From Emydura subglobosa (Eukaryota > Chordata > Testudines > Chelidae): a stretch of DNA of 64,000 nt. The translations under genes and the position numbers were made by a program. How positions within the stretch are numbered: position 1 is the stretch's first letter; the number at the start of each line of letters is the position of its first letter. The notes below the pieces were generated by a model, which was given only the letters and a program-made list of their open reading frames with translations, did not search any database and was not told where the DNA came from. The stretch is from contig ML679956.1 of the NCBI GenBank assembly GCA_007922225.1, forward strand, positions 15,721,049 to 15,785,048, given 5' to 3'. Below are positions 21,886-35,169 of the stretch, one piece after another.

Positions 21886-24800
21886 AAAGAAAACACGTTG
21901 GTAACCCCAACTTTTGCCTTGGAAATATGAATACGTAGTATCTAACAAAAGGTTTCTAGAAAAGAAAAAGAGATTTCAGTGAAGTATTACAATTACATAT
22001 GAAGTCTCTGTGATTTCCCTCATCACTTTAGATGAATTTCTCTCCAAAAGGAAAACATTGCCACTCATTCAATCAAGGCAGGCACTCTCTATATTCTGTA
22101 AAATGAAGACTGTAAGGTTGAAGTGTCATCTTCTAGAAGCTACTGCATTTCATGGTTTTTATTTCATAAAACTGAAATGATTCCCTCAGGTAGGAATTAA
22201 GACTTCTGGTCATCCCCCCATGCCTCATCTTTTAAGGTGCTAATGAAATGCCTAAGACAATATGAGCTCCTGATTAAACTAGGAAGTAAATCTGCATGCA
22301 CACCATTAAAGAGTCTGCAAGGGCAGATGACAGTAATTCATACACTAAGGAATGGGCTTGTATATTTGGCAGATTAACTGTTCTGTATTCCATTGCTATG
22401 AGGTATGGAAACTGTACTGTGAAACATCCATTACTCATTCCCTCTGCTCTAAACACGTAAGCCTATCAAAGGCAAGCCAGCTGGAGGAAAAAAACCCGCA
22501 CCCCGCAAAGGAAAGAGTCTATGCATTTAAGATTAATGCTTCTGTTGAATGGCTTCTTTTATATAATTTCCCTGACTTTTAAAATTAGCAAATACGCTAG
22601 ACCCAGACCCAGAAGGCAAAAGCATGGAAAGAAAAGCAAAAACAGCAAAAATTCTCCAACTTGTACATTAGGTGTCATCAGGCTTTTGTGTTTGAACATC
22701 TGTATGAATCATGTGTCCGTTTTTCATTACTCGCCGTACATGATTGTTCTCTGCTTTGTTCAGTGATTGTTGGCCATTTTGTCACAACTATGCTTGTTTT
22801 GTTTTTATACTGTTCTATTACCAAATGATTGCTGCTACTGCTATGCCTCAGTTAGTGTGTATGCTACCCAAGAAGAACAATCTTGAAATGAAAGATTACG
22901 TCAAAAAGTTTCCCTAGTGAATTGTCTTGGAATATACTGTATATTGTTTCCTTAGATCTGACTGCTTAATTCACACCAGAAAAAAATGGTTTGATAACAC
23001 TAGCCCTTAAAATGATGCAAGTGAATTTTTACAGACAGAGGAATGTTTGAAGAATAAATCAAACCTAATTTCAATCTCTTTTCCTCATTCTTGGAAAAGG
23101 ATACACCTTGCACTTCAAGTTCAACAGAGCATTCTGTCTCAATGGGATTTGTAAGGAATTTCATTGATACCTATACAATTTCTTAAAATGATGTCTCTTT
23201 TTTTTTCTTCTTTGCTGTTATGTGAACTCCTTATTTTGAGGTTTTAGTTTTCACACCCACTGCTGTAATCTGGCCAAATTTCAAATGACATTGAAATACG
23301 TTCCTGAGTCTTAAAATCGCAAGATGACTTTCACCACCCTCAAATTTGACTTTATTCAAATCACCCCCTTTGTATTTGATGGTAAATCACAAACAGTAAT
23401 ATCACAGACTGGTGTGCCTACATAACTGGCCAAGCTTACTAAGAGGAATGAACTGTTACTCAGTACTGTATTTAAATAAGCAAAATGCTTATCCCTACCC
23501 CATTTGCCATTTCCACACCACCTATTGTAAATAAGTCCAGATATGTTTATGATCATTCAGTGGTACTACTCATGCCATAAAGATCCTTCCTTTAAAATAC
23601 AAACAAGAATGTCTTACTTTTTCCTTCCTGTAGAATAAACTATAGTGAAAGCAAACCTTTTTAAATTCTCATTGTCATATAGCACCTCTTGCTATGATAT
23701 CCAAACAGAGCACAAAATGAACAGCCCCCAAACACCAAAAATACAAGGTGAAATTCCTCCATTCTCCCCTTTCGCTCTCTCAGCGCCCGCTTCTCCCCCC
23801 TACCTTTTTGTATGTATTTTTCAACCACCTGCTTTCCATATATTACAGCCCATCATTATTTCAAAAAGATTGGTGGGGAGAGTGGAGCAATGCTCAGCAT
23901 AAGGCACTATCCTGTGGATTGCTTGATGCCATAGACACAGCTGTTAATTTTAAAGCAGCAGCAAAGACCCCATCTTGCATAGGCTGCCCAGCATAGTGTG
24001 TGTACAGTGAGTCCCTTAGCCTGACGATAGGCACCTGATGGCAGACCAGGCCTCGTTCGGACTGTGCAGTTTTGTTAGGGTAGAATTGCAGTCCCCCTTC
24101 CTAATGTACCTTTGTGTGGCTATCCAGTGCTGCTGCTGCATGGGTTATAGAAAAAGAAAGAAACTCCATATGCTTCTTCTGACAGTTACTAAGTACACGT
24201 TTATAACACAGGTGGGATTTTTGCCCCTTCTCACTTTTTCCTCAAGTTTCCTTCCATATTTCTCCTCTTCACATCTTATCTCATCACTAAATCTTATATT
24301 TAACTTCGTTTGCTACTCTAAGATGCCACAGTACTTTTCTTACAAGGGCTACATAGAAAATGCTTTCTGTCCAGAATCCACTCCTAATGAGATTAATCCA
24401 GTTAGACATTAGTGCATAAAGATTTTACAGTTCTCTAGCTGTGAAATTACAATTTTATCCTGCAAGGAAGTGGATTCCACTGTTAGAACTAACACTACAG
24501 TAAAGTGAAAGTCCCACCGATGGAAATGATGAACCTTCAGAATGATTAACAAATAACAATTCTAGTCTTCAGAAATCTCTGTATGTGTATTTATCTATCT
24601 AGACAAAGATATAGACACACGCAAACATCATATTTCCACAATACACATTGTTTTTCATTAAAAGAAACAGATAATATTTTGAAATCTTAGCAGAGAAATT
24701 AAAAATGCAAAACTTCAAGAGTAAGAGGAATCATTTTCATATCACTGTGTCACAATTTTATGAACAATGTGCCACAGTGAATATTTTCTTCTTCCAATAA

Positions 24801-25260
24801 TATAGTCTGAGACTTTATAGAATAGAAAAATTAAACCAGGTTTTGCTTGGGAAAGTTTTCCCAAGGGTTTCTCATTTTTATATAGGAAATCAATTTGCAT
24901 CACTGATGATATCATTCAAATCAGACAACGCTATGTGGTTAGAAGGTAATTTACTTTTCTACCGAAGCAATTTGATACTTGTTCTGATTTGCGATTTTCA
25001 TTTTGTTTGTTAATGAAAAAAATTAATGAGCAATGTTACTGGAAAATACAACTCAGAGCACGGGCACTATTAAATATGTTTGCAATATACTGTACATTAT
25101 GTTGATTGCACAGTCGGAGCCTGAACCTTGGCGGTTGGAATGCCAGTCAATCAGCCAAACAGACACTGAACTCATCGGGAGGACTCTTTGCACATACCTT
25201 TGCATTGATTTGTGTTTTTGTCAAGAATTGCCTTTGTGGATACAATTTTCCCATACCTAG
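21886..25260. other. AT-rich intronic sequence, nothing recognised
   Basis: Over 3 kb with no repeat I can name and no supported coding segment. Low repeat content makes it a candidate for conserved non-coding elements, which cannot be judged without alignment. Confidence 0.4.
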
Positions 25261-25306
25261 AGAGAAAGAAAAAGAAAAAAAAAAGAAAAAGAAAAAAAAG
25301 AAAAAT
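25261..25306. repeat. A-rich (AAAAG)n tract
   Basis: Purine-only run of A with periodic G. Confidence 0.85.
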
Positions 25307-25745
25307 GCATGTTATTATATTTTAACCCTAGATCTATGTAGACTCAATGTTCCACCCAGATCATTTTATAAATAAACACACACACGCACATGTACATAAG
25401 AGAAAGGGGTTCACCCATAGAAAAAGGACATGATGGACAGCAAGCTTCCCCACATTCCCCCTGGATTGCAATGCATATCTTGAAACTATATCTTCAGGGG
25501 GATGTTTCTTTTCCATGCCCATTAAAATTCGGATCTCTACACTGAGACTGCCAACAAAAAAGCCAGCCACAGGAGTGGATTTCGGGGTGTCCAGGTAGAC
25601 AAAGATGTTTCCTGGGCAATGCAAATTAAGTTTATTTAAATATACATGTTTGCATTTTAAGCAATCAGAGGAAGTTTTGTTTTTTAATGGGAATGGATCA
25701 GACTCTTTCCCACCATTCCCCAAATGTCCAATAAAGCTGGCTGGC

Positions 25746-25780
25746 AAAAAAAAAAAAAAAGAAAGAAAGAAAAAAAGAGA
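25746..25780. repeat. Poly(A) and (GAAA)n tract
   Basis: Fifteen A residues run into GAAA repeats; may be the tail of an unrecognised retroposon. Confidence 0.8.
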
Positions 25781-26697
25781 GCCAGAGGAAGAATTATTTT
25801 TTAAAAGCTCTCTAGCATGTTTGTTAAAGGGTTTTTTTGTTTTATTGTTTTTTATCTTTAGGCTTTGCTAACTCTCTTCAAGCTGAATGCTGATGGGTGT
25901 TTGCATAGATGGCACCACAACATCTAGCACAGTTTAAGAGTACCTCCATGGCATTCAGACTCTGGAGAGGGAATTTTCATTTCATGGACCAGCTACAAGT
26001 TGCTGCATTCAACAGTTAGACCACAAAGTGAGTACTTGGCTTTAACTCAAAGGGAAGAGGACTGAAAATGCATATTTCATAGTCAGTTTGGAAACAGAAA
26101 GGGCCACTCTTTGCAATCACTGAATACCAGACTTTAATGAAATAAGAAAAACATATTATCCCTGGAGCTACACTGCCTTCATCTCTGCTTCACTGCATTG
26201 CTCCTCCTAGAACCCTTCCCTACACCTTCTCCCACCAAATTTGAAGAAACAGTACACACTCCCACAGGTTGTGCATGTAGAACATGAGGCATTAGCATGA
26301 ATTGTGACACCACCACCAGATACCAGGATGATGGCCACAATATATTAAATACACAGTCAGTCAGTCTAGATTCTCTTTAGCAATAATTATTTTGGCCCTG
26401 ATTCAAGAAAGTACTTAAGCATGTGCCTAAAGTTAAACATGATCTTACGTGCCTTGCTGAACTGAGATGTATTCCTTTACATCTCTGAACTTACATTATA
26501 CTTTCCAGTAATATTTGCAGCTGACTTTAGTCACAGCCAAAGACTACAGAGCACACATCCTAAAAATATAGTGCCAAATGCTCTGCTGACATGATTTACA
26601 AATATTTTATGGGTCAATTTATACCAGCAGAAAATTTGGCCCACAAAGTGCATTTTGATTTATTTCAATTTATAAACCAAATAAATGCAAAATATGC
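25781..26697. other. Intronic sequence, MITE fragment only
   Basis: At 26394-26460, GGCCCTGATTCAAGAAAGTA then CTTAAGCATGTGCC is half of a palindromic MITE; the other half was not found. A GGGTCAATTTATACCAGC fragment is at 26611-26650. Confidence 0.4.
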
Positions 26698-26729
26698 AAA
26701 TAAATAAATAAATAAATAAATAAATAAAT
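26698..26729. repeat. (AAAT)n microsatellite
   Basis: Eight tetranucleotide units. Confidence 0.92.
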
Positions 26730-27110
26730 GCCTATCTATTGCCCTAAGAGTTTTCAACAGATACCGAGAAAAGGAATCCAATTAAAATCAGCAGCTAACC
26801 CACAACAACCTCAAATAAAACTCAACCCCCAATTAAACTTCCTCCAAAAAACCCTAACATTTGTCTTCATTAGGACTCTCTCTTAACATGACAACTCTGA
26901 AGGAATGGATATGCAGTTCCACCCAAGCCTGTGAGATTTAGATGTCTGTGCATACAGTGTTTTACTTGTTAGTGCAAGAACCCAGAGCCTGAAATCTGAA
27001 GCAGTTTACTTAAATCTGCTTTATTCTTCTGAATGTCTTGCCAATGAAAAGAGACTTTTGTGGTTCCATTACATTTACCACCAACTTTTGAAGGTTATTT
27101 GCTATACACC

Positions 27111-27232
27111 GCAATCCTGTGAACACTTAGTCACATAAATCTTTTAACGCATGGAAGTAGTCCCATTCACCTCAGTGAAACTACTCAGGCAAGTAAAGTT
27201 ACTCATGTACCTAAGCGTATGCAGAGTTGGAC
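27111..27232. mobile_element. Palindromic MITE
   Basis: GCAATCCTGTGAACACTTAG on the left, TAGTCCCATTCACCTCAGTG at the centre and ACTACTCAGGCAAGTAAAGT on the right follow the same layout as 17420-17552 and 32268-32390. Confidence 0.55.
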
Positions 27233-28009
27233 TCCACTGGAATAGTAAGAGGTGCTAAAGAATGCTCTCAATTATATGAATAGCTTCTCACATTAATTTT
27301 CAGATATAAACCCTGAGTACTACCACAAGAAAGTAATAGAATTTAATTTCGATACAGTTTTCCTAAATACTTCATAGTAATCAGAACACCAGTTCTGATC
27401 AGTGGTGATAACATGCATTCTGCCAAGTGGAAAAGGATTTAGTTTATTAAGAAAATGATGATAATTTCCTTGCATAGGAGGACCGTAATACAAGGCTCTG
27501 ATTCTTCTTTAGATTTAGTTGGCTTTCCTGTTGGGATAAGCAGTGTAATTTTGATTCTATTCACTCAGAAGTTCCAAAACTGGACTCCACAATGGGAATT
27601 CACATGCAAATATGATGTAATTATACAATGCTGCTCAAGAGATGGCCTCAGTCTATTGTCTTTAAATGCTAACTGCTAGCTATTAAAATCCAACAGCCCA
27701 TATGTTTGCTCTGTACAATATTAGTATTTTTAAAATATAAAGATACTAGACATACAGGTTTGTGTGTGTCATGAGAACACATTAGCACAGTTTCCTGCTG
27801 AATTATAGTGCATGTTTTTGAAACCATCCTGCCACAGGACTTATATTCAAGTGCATCATCAGCAAAACATTATGGGAAACGTGTATTTCAAAACCCGCCA
27901 TCATCTACCTTTTGGATTTCAGATACATATCTTTAAGGTGATCCTTGCTGCATCACTATACCTGAATGCAGGTGGATGTTTGGAATTTGCGAGATTGTGA
28001 GTGGGGCAC

Positions 28010-28335
28010 AAGGAATATGTCTCAGGAATACACAATGAAATTTTGAAGGGGTCTCCATTTTGCAGGGTTCAAGACAGACCCATTTTTCATGACATTTTTC
28101 ACAAATCATTTTTACTATCAACTTTACTAAAATTTTCAAAATGTTTTAATTTATTATCAGAATTTCCATAAAATGTCAGTGATATTTTAGATAGACATTT
28201 GGATAAGAAATGTTGCAAAAATATTTGAAGAAAACAAAAAATTAGACTTTTCTTTTAAAACAGAACATTTTTAAAAGGTCTGTTTTTCAACTAAAAGCCC
28301 TTTCCTTAGGGGAAAAAAAGTTCTACCACCTCTGG
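28010..28335. repeat. AT-rich 'TTTTCA/TGAAAA' repeat-like segment
   Basis: Dense in CATTTTTCA, AATTTTCAAAATG and AACATTTTTAAAAGG words, ending near TCTACCACCTCTGG. It resembles decayed AT-rich interspersed repeats of reptiles; low certainty. Confidence 0.3.
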
Positions 28336-28627
28336 TACTTATTAGTTTTGCGTGAAACTATTCAAAACTTCACATTAAATGTTCTGGGGTTCAATAAAAC
28401 GAAAAACTCAAAGCAAAACTCATCCAAAACCTCAAATTTCTCAAGATCTCAGGTGAAAAATCATTATTTACATTATAGTAATGCCTAGAGACCTCAACCA
28501 AAATCAGAGCTTCCTTGCACTAGGCACTTCTAGCATACACATAGCAAAAGAAGTCATCAGCAGATTAGTTTCAATAACCAGGCATTAGTGCTCGGTTTTG
28601 CAAGGTTTTACCGCCACTGCTGCCACC

Positions 28628-28880
28628 AATAGTGGGGGTGGGGGGGAAGATCCTGTCCACCCTTCCCCACCTCAATTTCCCCAACCGGCCCCTCACTCCA
28701 GGGACTGACCCCTGCTGTGCCTCAACTGGGTAGGCTCCGTGTCAGCTCCTCCCAGCCCAGCTCTGCAGGCAGAAGGTGAGTCCCAGGGGAGGGGGAGTGA
28801 GCAACATGTGTGTGGGGGGGGGGCGGTGGGGAGAGGAGTGAGCGGTGGGGGCGGTTGGGCAAGGGATGGACCCTCAGGGG
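28628..28880. repeat. GC-rich island with G-runs
   Basis: Composition jumps to GC-rich between AT-rich flanks, with G-tracts at 28631-28647 and 28814-28823 and further G-triplets after. Few CpGs and no coding frame with splice sites. It may be the remnant of a GC-rich repeat; no ends were found. Confidence 0.4.
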
Positions 28881-29291
28881 AACAGGCTACGTATCAGAGC
28901 AGTCCCTTATACATTGGTTATTTCACCTCAGATCAGCAGTAATCTATGCTCTTCAAATGAACTTGAGATCTGTCCATTTTATATAAAATCCTGAAAAAAC
29001 TTCAGGGCTACCCAAAAAATAAACCCTTATCTGAAAATTTCACTATTGCACATCATGCAGAAGATACACGGAACTGGAGATTTACCCTTTCTGGTGTCTG
29101 GCCAAATCCCAGAATATCAAACAGATATCAACCCCCCAAAAGCATAGGTTCTTTCAACTCCACAGATACCCACTGTACATCTGAGGGCAGGATGTAGACC
29201 TACAGTTTGAAAATACCGTCATGTTGAAACTATCTTAAGAAAGAAAGTTTATGTTCTGCCTTTAGTCAGGAAATAATCTGTTCAATGGGGA

Positions 29292-29410
29292 CCAATCCTG
29301 TGAAGTCTACAAAGTTCCAAGCATTCTTGGCTCCCATTGATTTCAGTGGGAGTTGGTGACGTTCAGACTTCTCAGGAGTCACTCTGCATTTCACAGAATC
29401 AAGCTCTCCT
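29292..29410. mobile_element. Palindromic MITE
   Basis: CCAATCCTGTGAAGTCTACA begins it, and GGCTCCCATTGATTTCAGTG then GGAGTTG forms the central mirror typical of the group. Confidence 0.5.
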
Positions 29411-30344
29411 ATCCCAATTGGGCCCTTTTCAAAATCTGTGTATATAACGCCAAAATACTAGATCTCTGGGCATGACCAGCACATTGGAAATCACTGGCCT
29501 TCTCATTTTCATCAATCAGAGTATAGATCTGGGTGTGGGAGAGGTTATCAGATCCATGTGCCTGCTAAACATGATTATTAATCAGTGCCTACTCTAAACC
29601 TAGGTTTGTTCATACCTAGGTCAATGCACAGATGGATACGGCTGCATTTTTCTTCTACAAAATGGACAGTTTTAGAGCCTGAGCAGCTAATGGATCCCAA
29701 GTCATTTTTATATAAAATAATATATTTATATGCAGTAATGCAGCTAAGTATTGCATTATCTAAAAGTCATCCATAGTAGTTCTGATATTTCTATCGAAGG
29801 AGTAGTGTGGTGATTTGGCAAATAGATGAAACATGTTTTAATGAATTCTACATCCAGCAAAATGCATGTTTTACAGAAATGCCATGAGAGAATCTGGCTA
29901 GTGATATCAAAGTAGATACATGTACAAATCTATGAACACACTATTACTTTCCACAAATTAAAATTAAGTGTCTTGCCAAACAATTGTATAGATATGTATG
30001 GGCTACATGCCTAGGGAAAAAAAGTCTAACCCATTATTCTAGATCAGACTGTTTGTAATTTATACTCGCTCAGATATACTGAATATAAATCCACCTTTTG
30101 AGCCAGCAATTTAAAACCATGCTTTGACAATTCACAATACTTGGATCCAGTATTGGACAAACCATGGCCCTTTAATGTGATGGCTATTGACAGCTTTTTT
30201 AATAAATAATAACAAAATTATATAATACCAAAAAAATTCCTCCATTAATGAAATCTTTAAGACTCTAATGTCAAAAATAATGCCAGACTTACTGTAAGCA
30301 AGAAGTTATAAACACCTAAGAAACTACATTGTCTTACCAAAAAA
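29411..30344. other. Intronic sequence, nothing recognised
   Basis: AT-rich spacer before a CR1 copy. Confidence 0.4.
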
Positions 30345-31145
30345 CTAAGTATGGGTTCTGAGCCCGCTACTATTTTATATTTTCGTTAACAACTTGGAGG
30401 ACAGAGTGGATTTATAAAATCTGCAATGATACCAAGCTTGGAGGGGTTGCAAGCACTTTGGAGGACAGGATTAGAATTCCAAATAATCTTGATAAATTAC
30501 AGAATTGGTCTGAAATCACTAATAATGATCAATTCAATAATATCAAGTGCAAGTATCACACTCAGGAAGGAAAATTCACATGCACAAATACAAAATCGCT
30601 AGCCAGTGGCTCTGAAAAGAAGGATCTGGGGGATTATAGTGGATAACAAATTGATTGAGAGTCAACAATGTGATGCTGGTGTGAAACAGCAAATGTCATT
30701 CTGGGTTGTTCTGACAGCATCCTCTGTAGGGCATGAGAGATAATTGTTCAATTCTACTTGGCACTAGTGAGGTCTCATCTGGGGCAGTGCATCCAGTTTT
30801 GTGCACAACGCTTTAAGAAAGACAAGGACAAACTGGAGAGAGTCCAGAGGAGAGCAACAAAAATTATAAGAGATTTAGAAAACAATCTATGAGGAAAGGT
30901 TGAAAGAACTGGTCATGTTTAATTAGCCTTTCTAACTTTCTAACTATAAAGGAAGTTAAATACTGGAACAGGCTTCCAAGGGAGTTTGTGGAATCCCCAC
31001 CACAGGAGGTTTTCAAGAACAGGTTATACAAACTCCTATCTAGGTATGAGATGGTTTGGGTAGGCCTAACCCTGCCTCAGTGCAGTTGGCTGGACTAAAT
31101 GACCTCTTGAGGTACCTGCCCGCCGTACATTTCTATAATAAATAA
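30345..31145 (+). mobile_element. CR1 LINE, C-terminal half of ORF2 and 3' end
   Basis: Follows CR1 order: GGGTTCTGAGCCCGCTACT then AACTTGGAGG (near the GSVLGP..FINDL block), CAATGATACCAAGCTTGGAG after the FADD region, GGTCTCATCTGGGGCAGTGC, AGTCCAGAGGAGAGCAACA, and TGGCTGGACTAAATGACCTC with a final TTCTATAAT. The copy is 5'-truncated and has many stops. It lies antisense to RBMS3. Confidence 0.8.
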
Positions 31146-32267
31146 TAATACATAAGGTTGGAACAAGATAATTAAGCAAGCCTTCAAACTTCAAGGAGAA
31201 CATAAATAATTTAATGAACTTTAATACCAGGGACAAAACAATATATTATCCCTGTGTACAAAATGCATTTATTTTCTAGGTTCTTGCATGATTCTAGGCT
31301 CTTGCTGTACTTTTGGATCTAGTGTCTGATTTCCATTCAGAGTATTGCTTACTTATGTAGGATTGACTGTTAAATAACAGATGGTATGAACCAATTTGCC
31401 AGAATACCATGATATTAATCTCTAAAGTATTCAGTTATTTAAATAACCTCATTATTCAAGGGAACTCTGAACATTCAGTGCTTGTGCATATTTTCTGCCA
31501 ATCATTAAAACAATTTAATTTTAAAAGAATTATAGGGCTACAGCATAATGTAAAGTATCTCAGAAGTCACAGCCCCAGGAACAGCAGCAAAAATAAAATA
31601 TTAATAATAAAATAATAATAATAAAAATAAAAGAGAAATCAAGCTACCCACAGAGACTGTGAACTCAAACTGATTATTTAAAACTAAAGCATGTTATAGA
31701 GTTCATCTAGAGGACATTTGAATCAAATGTGTGAGTGAAATTTTTCGAGTTCACAGAGCTGCCTTTCATTATTTACAAATGATAAAATCCCAGGTATTTG
31801 GCTTTCTTTGGTAATAATTCTGCAGCTGCTAACGTGTGTGTTTCTCCAGGTTATTTTACATTTTAAAAAATTACTTTCAGGGTCAGTATAGTAGAAATGC
31901 TTCACACTGCTCAATATTTCTATTCAATTTCTCTATTTTCAGGGCTGGAATGTCAGTGTCATTAATTTGCCATAGGATGAACTTTGACTTTCTTGGTGCA
32001 AGGGAACACACTTTTTTCTGGATGTAATTTTCCACAGTGAAAAAAACATAATTTAAACTATTTTTACAACTATATGGACAAAATCTTGCACTTCTTACCC
32101 AGAATTTAATTGGGCAAAACTCTTTGATTTCATGGTTCAGGATTTTGCCTTATTCTATACAGTATGTTTTTAAAAGCAAAAGATTGTCGGTCTCTCTTCT
32201 TTGTCTGGCAACTGTATAATACAGAGACAGCTTAAATATAGGTTGGGAAAATAAATTTGACAAGCAA
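31146..32267. other. Intronic sequence, AT-rich
   Basis: Contains an (AAT)n-like tract at 31590-31632; otherwise nothing was recognised. Confidence 0.4.
31590..31632. repeat. (AAT)n-rich tract
   Basis: Irregular AAT/AAAT repeats. Confidence 0.8.
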
Positions 32268-32390
32268 TTAGTCCCTGATATTTCAAAACATTTATACCCA
32301 TGCTTAACTTCAGGCATGTGAGAAGTCCCATTAAAGTCCATGGGACTACTCACGTTTATCAAGCTACGCATGTGATTGAAGGATCAGAGC
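32268..32390. mobile_element. Palindromic MITE
   Basis: AGTCCCTGATATTTCAAAAC on the left; a central AAGTCCCATTAAAGTCCATG then GGACTACTCACG; GAAGGATCAGAGC on the right. The GTCCCAT / ATGGGAC centre folds back on itself. Confidence 0.65.
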
Positions 32391-33260
32391 TTTAACATGG
32401 TCTACAAAGTTTGATATTTGGTGAGGAAAACATCCCTATTCAGGACAGCTCTTCACAAACATTTCCAATTATGTATGTGCTTTAGTGCGTTCCTGAATCA
32501 AGGCCTTTAATAGCTGTGATAATTAACTTTTCAAAGCAGCCAGCGTCAGGGTGCCAAAGGGGGAATTGTGACAAATAACTTTGGTTAGATGATCTGTTGG
32601 GTCAAAAATCTAAATTAAAATAAACTAAAGGTAAACTTGTTCAATAGGCTACAGAGAACATGTTTTATAAACTTTACTTGTTTTTAAAATGATAAATAAA
32701 TACAACTTCCTTATGGTTGGTTCATCAGTTAAATAAAAACATTTACAAATTGTCTAAGTATGTATATGTGACGGAGCCATTTGTCTGTCATGTAAATAAT
32801 TTTCAATTCATCCTTGCCTAAACACAGATGGACATAATTGACCATATTAGCTCCACTGTGTCAACATGTATAAACTTCTTCTATGACGGAGATCTCAAAC
32901 TGGGGAATAAAGGGACACAGGGTCAGACCCTCTTCTGCTAACAATTGGCATAGATCTTCTGACTTCCATGCACTTTGCCAGTTTGCACCAGCTGAAGAAC
33001 TGACTCATTTTTCTATCCAAGTGTTCACTTTGCACTTCAGAATAACGTCATGTGAGGCAGAAAAATCTGCTTAATTAGCATGTCAGCTAGCTTTCCGGTG
33101 GCCAGCCAGCCCTTCTGAGAACCAATGAGCCTTGGTCCAGAAGTCCAGAAAAATTCCTTAGTCAATCTCTGGACGGAGATCCTGGCAGAGGGTCTCCAGC
33201 AGTGCAAAGCCACGTTTGGGGATTGCTGCATTCATTTCTGCAGTGGGGCTTATGCTTAAA
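32391..33260. other. Intronic sequence with a MITE-like fragment
   Basis: At 32915-33010, GGGTCAGACCCTCTTCTGCT and TTTGCACCAGCTGAAGAACT resemble the two arms of a short palindromic repeat of the same general type. Nothing else was recognised. Confidence 0.35.
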
Positions 33261-33508
33261 GGGTATGTCTGCACTGCAATTAAAAAGCCCAGACCAGCTG
33301 ACTGGGGCTCGGGAGGCTCAGAGGATGAAGATATTCGGGCTCAGCCTTAAGCCCGAACTCTAGGACTGTGTGAGGTCAGAGAGTCCCCGCGCCCCGGCTG
33401 CAGCCCGAGCCTGAATATCTACAGGGCAGTTAAACAGCCCCTTCCTTCGAGCCCCAGTCAGCAGACATAGGCCAACTGCCGGTGTCTAATTACAGCATAG
33501 ACATACCC
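33261..33508. mobile_element. TIR element ('GGGTATGTCT') MITE
   Basis: The ends are perfect 10-bp inverted repeats, GGGTATGTCT and AGACATACCC, extending imperfectly inward (GCACTGCAATTA against TAATTACAGC). The GC-rich interior carries mirrored GGGGCTCG / CGAGCCCC words and a GAATATCT / AGATATTC pair. The 248-bp size and full palindromy fit a non-autonomous DNA transposon. The target duplication is not clear, so the superfamily is not assigned. Confidence 0.8.
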
Positions 33509-34493
33509 AAAAAGGCCATCATGGACCAGGAAGGAGACATGGTTAGGGCAGCCAAGGGATGAACTGATTTAACGTATTCCCTAGGCAGCTTCTTCTGGCA
33601 GAGTTACTCCAGGGCCCCCTAAAGAGATTAAAGCTGCCCTTGCCAAGCAGACCCCTCAATAAAGAAAAGCAAAGAGAGTGCTGTTTCCCCGCCCACTCTG
33701 AACAATATATTGAAAGAGCTAGTGGTAGAAAGGATAAGGTGGACACATTGCAGGCAACTCTACCCCTCTGTTAGGGGAGGAATGCATGCTCCCAAGAGAG
33801 GAGGGATGAGGCACCAGAGAATCTCAATTTGTTTTCCAATTTAAACGAAAACATTATTTCATTACCATAACTAAGGAGAGAGTGAGCACTGCCTAGCCAC
33901 CAACCAATTAAGCCACACTCTGCTGGAACTTATTTATACTTTGTTCTTTAAGATTATATGGAGTACTGTATATAGAGATACTAGCACTGTGCAATGCGAC
34001 GTATAGGTCACGTAGAGATTTCCTAGCAGCGATGGGGGCATCCTTTTATCCCCAGGGAAATTTTTGAAAGTTCCTGCCATATGGTGCAATCTAAGTCCAT
34101 TTCAAAAGCAAAAAAAAAAATTCAGAAGTAAATCGATGGCCCCAAGGATAAATTCTTTCTGGCAGGGATAATGTAGCTATATACTGAGAAGAGAGAAACT
34201 CCATCACCAGCATTGAAATTCCCCCAAACTTTACCTTTGATTTGTTGGTAGAACTTTAATCAGAGCTTCTAGGGGCCCCCAAGAGTAGTCTCCTGTTTAT
34301 TACTGGCTGCAGGTCCCCGCAAGCCCATCAAACTCACAAGGGTAAAGTCCTGAATTAAGATTCACATGAAAAAATACAGGCTTAGCTATTTTGAAGCACT
34401 GAGCCCACTCTAAGAGAGGGGCAGCTGTAATTAGCTGGGGCACAGATGTTATTCTTCCCGCAGCCTGCCGGCTAGGGGATGCACCCCAAAATG
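33509..34493. other. Intronic sequence, nothing recognised
   Basis: No repeat or gene recognised. Confidence 0.4.
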
Positions 34494-34766
34494 TTGAAAA
34501 ATTATGAGTCAGACTCCAAATAATGATGAATGGCTTTAAAATTATGGTTTAAAAAAAAGTTTGGGGTTCTTTCTTTGTCTTCTGGTTTGGGACAGGGTTG
34601 CCTGTAGAGGGGCCTTGGATCACATTTTCAAGCCTGAACCATGAAGGCTATCCGACTACATTTTAAAAACTGAAAGCTGAGATTCTTGCCTAATCACGTG
34701 CCTCCAGGAGCTGAGGCTTTAAGAAAACACACCAAATATTGCAAGACTCATGAGAGTTGGCAACAC
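34494..34766 (-). repeat. AT-rich interspersed family, copy C
   Basis: In reverse complement it starts TTGCCAACTCTCATGAGTCT and shares GCAATATTTGGTGTGTTT with copy A. The CAAAC..AGAAG and TAAAGCCATTC segments follow in family order. Confidence 0.65.
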
Positions 34767-35060
34767 TGGGGGCAGCACTATCACCAAACATGAGTGATAT
34801 CCTAAGGTGTAGACAAACACTGCTGAGCAGCTATGTCTCTCACAACACACATAGCACATGTATTCTGTCCAACTGGAAGTTATAATCTGTCAAAACTGCT
34901 GACCTGAAAAATGAATTCAAATCAATACATTTCTACCAACAACCAAGTAGCATTGCATGAAAGCAATCCAGGAGTGAGAAAACAATGTAATATGAATATG
35001 TGGCCAATCTGTCAGCACTTAGAAAAACAGATGCTAAAACAAACAGTTCTGTTAGAAACA

Positions 35061-35169
35061 GGCCCTCCCCTGAAAACATTTATGCATGTGAGTAACTTCA
35101 TCGTCTGTTAAGTGGTCCCACTGAATATAATGGGACTACTCACATGAGTGTTTGCAGGGTCAGGCCCTA
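35061..35169. mobile_element. Palindromic MITE
   Basis: GGCCCTCCCCTGAAAACATT on the left is mirrored by TGTTTGCAGGGTCAGGCCC on the right; CATGTGAGTAACT pairs with ACTACTCACATG around a GTGGTCCCACTG / ATGGGAC centre. Confidence 0.75.

Noticed and set aside
26698..26729. Regularly repeated units that could hint at a CRISPR-like array
   Set aside because: Simple AAAT microsatellite in a vertebrate intron, no spacers.
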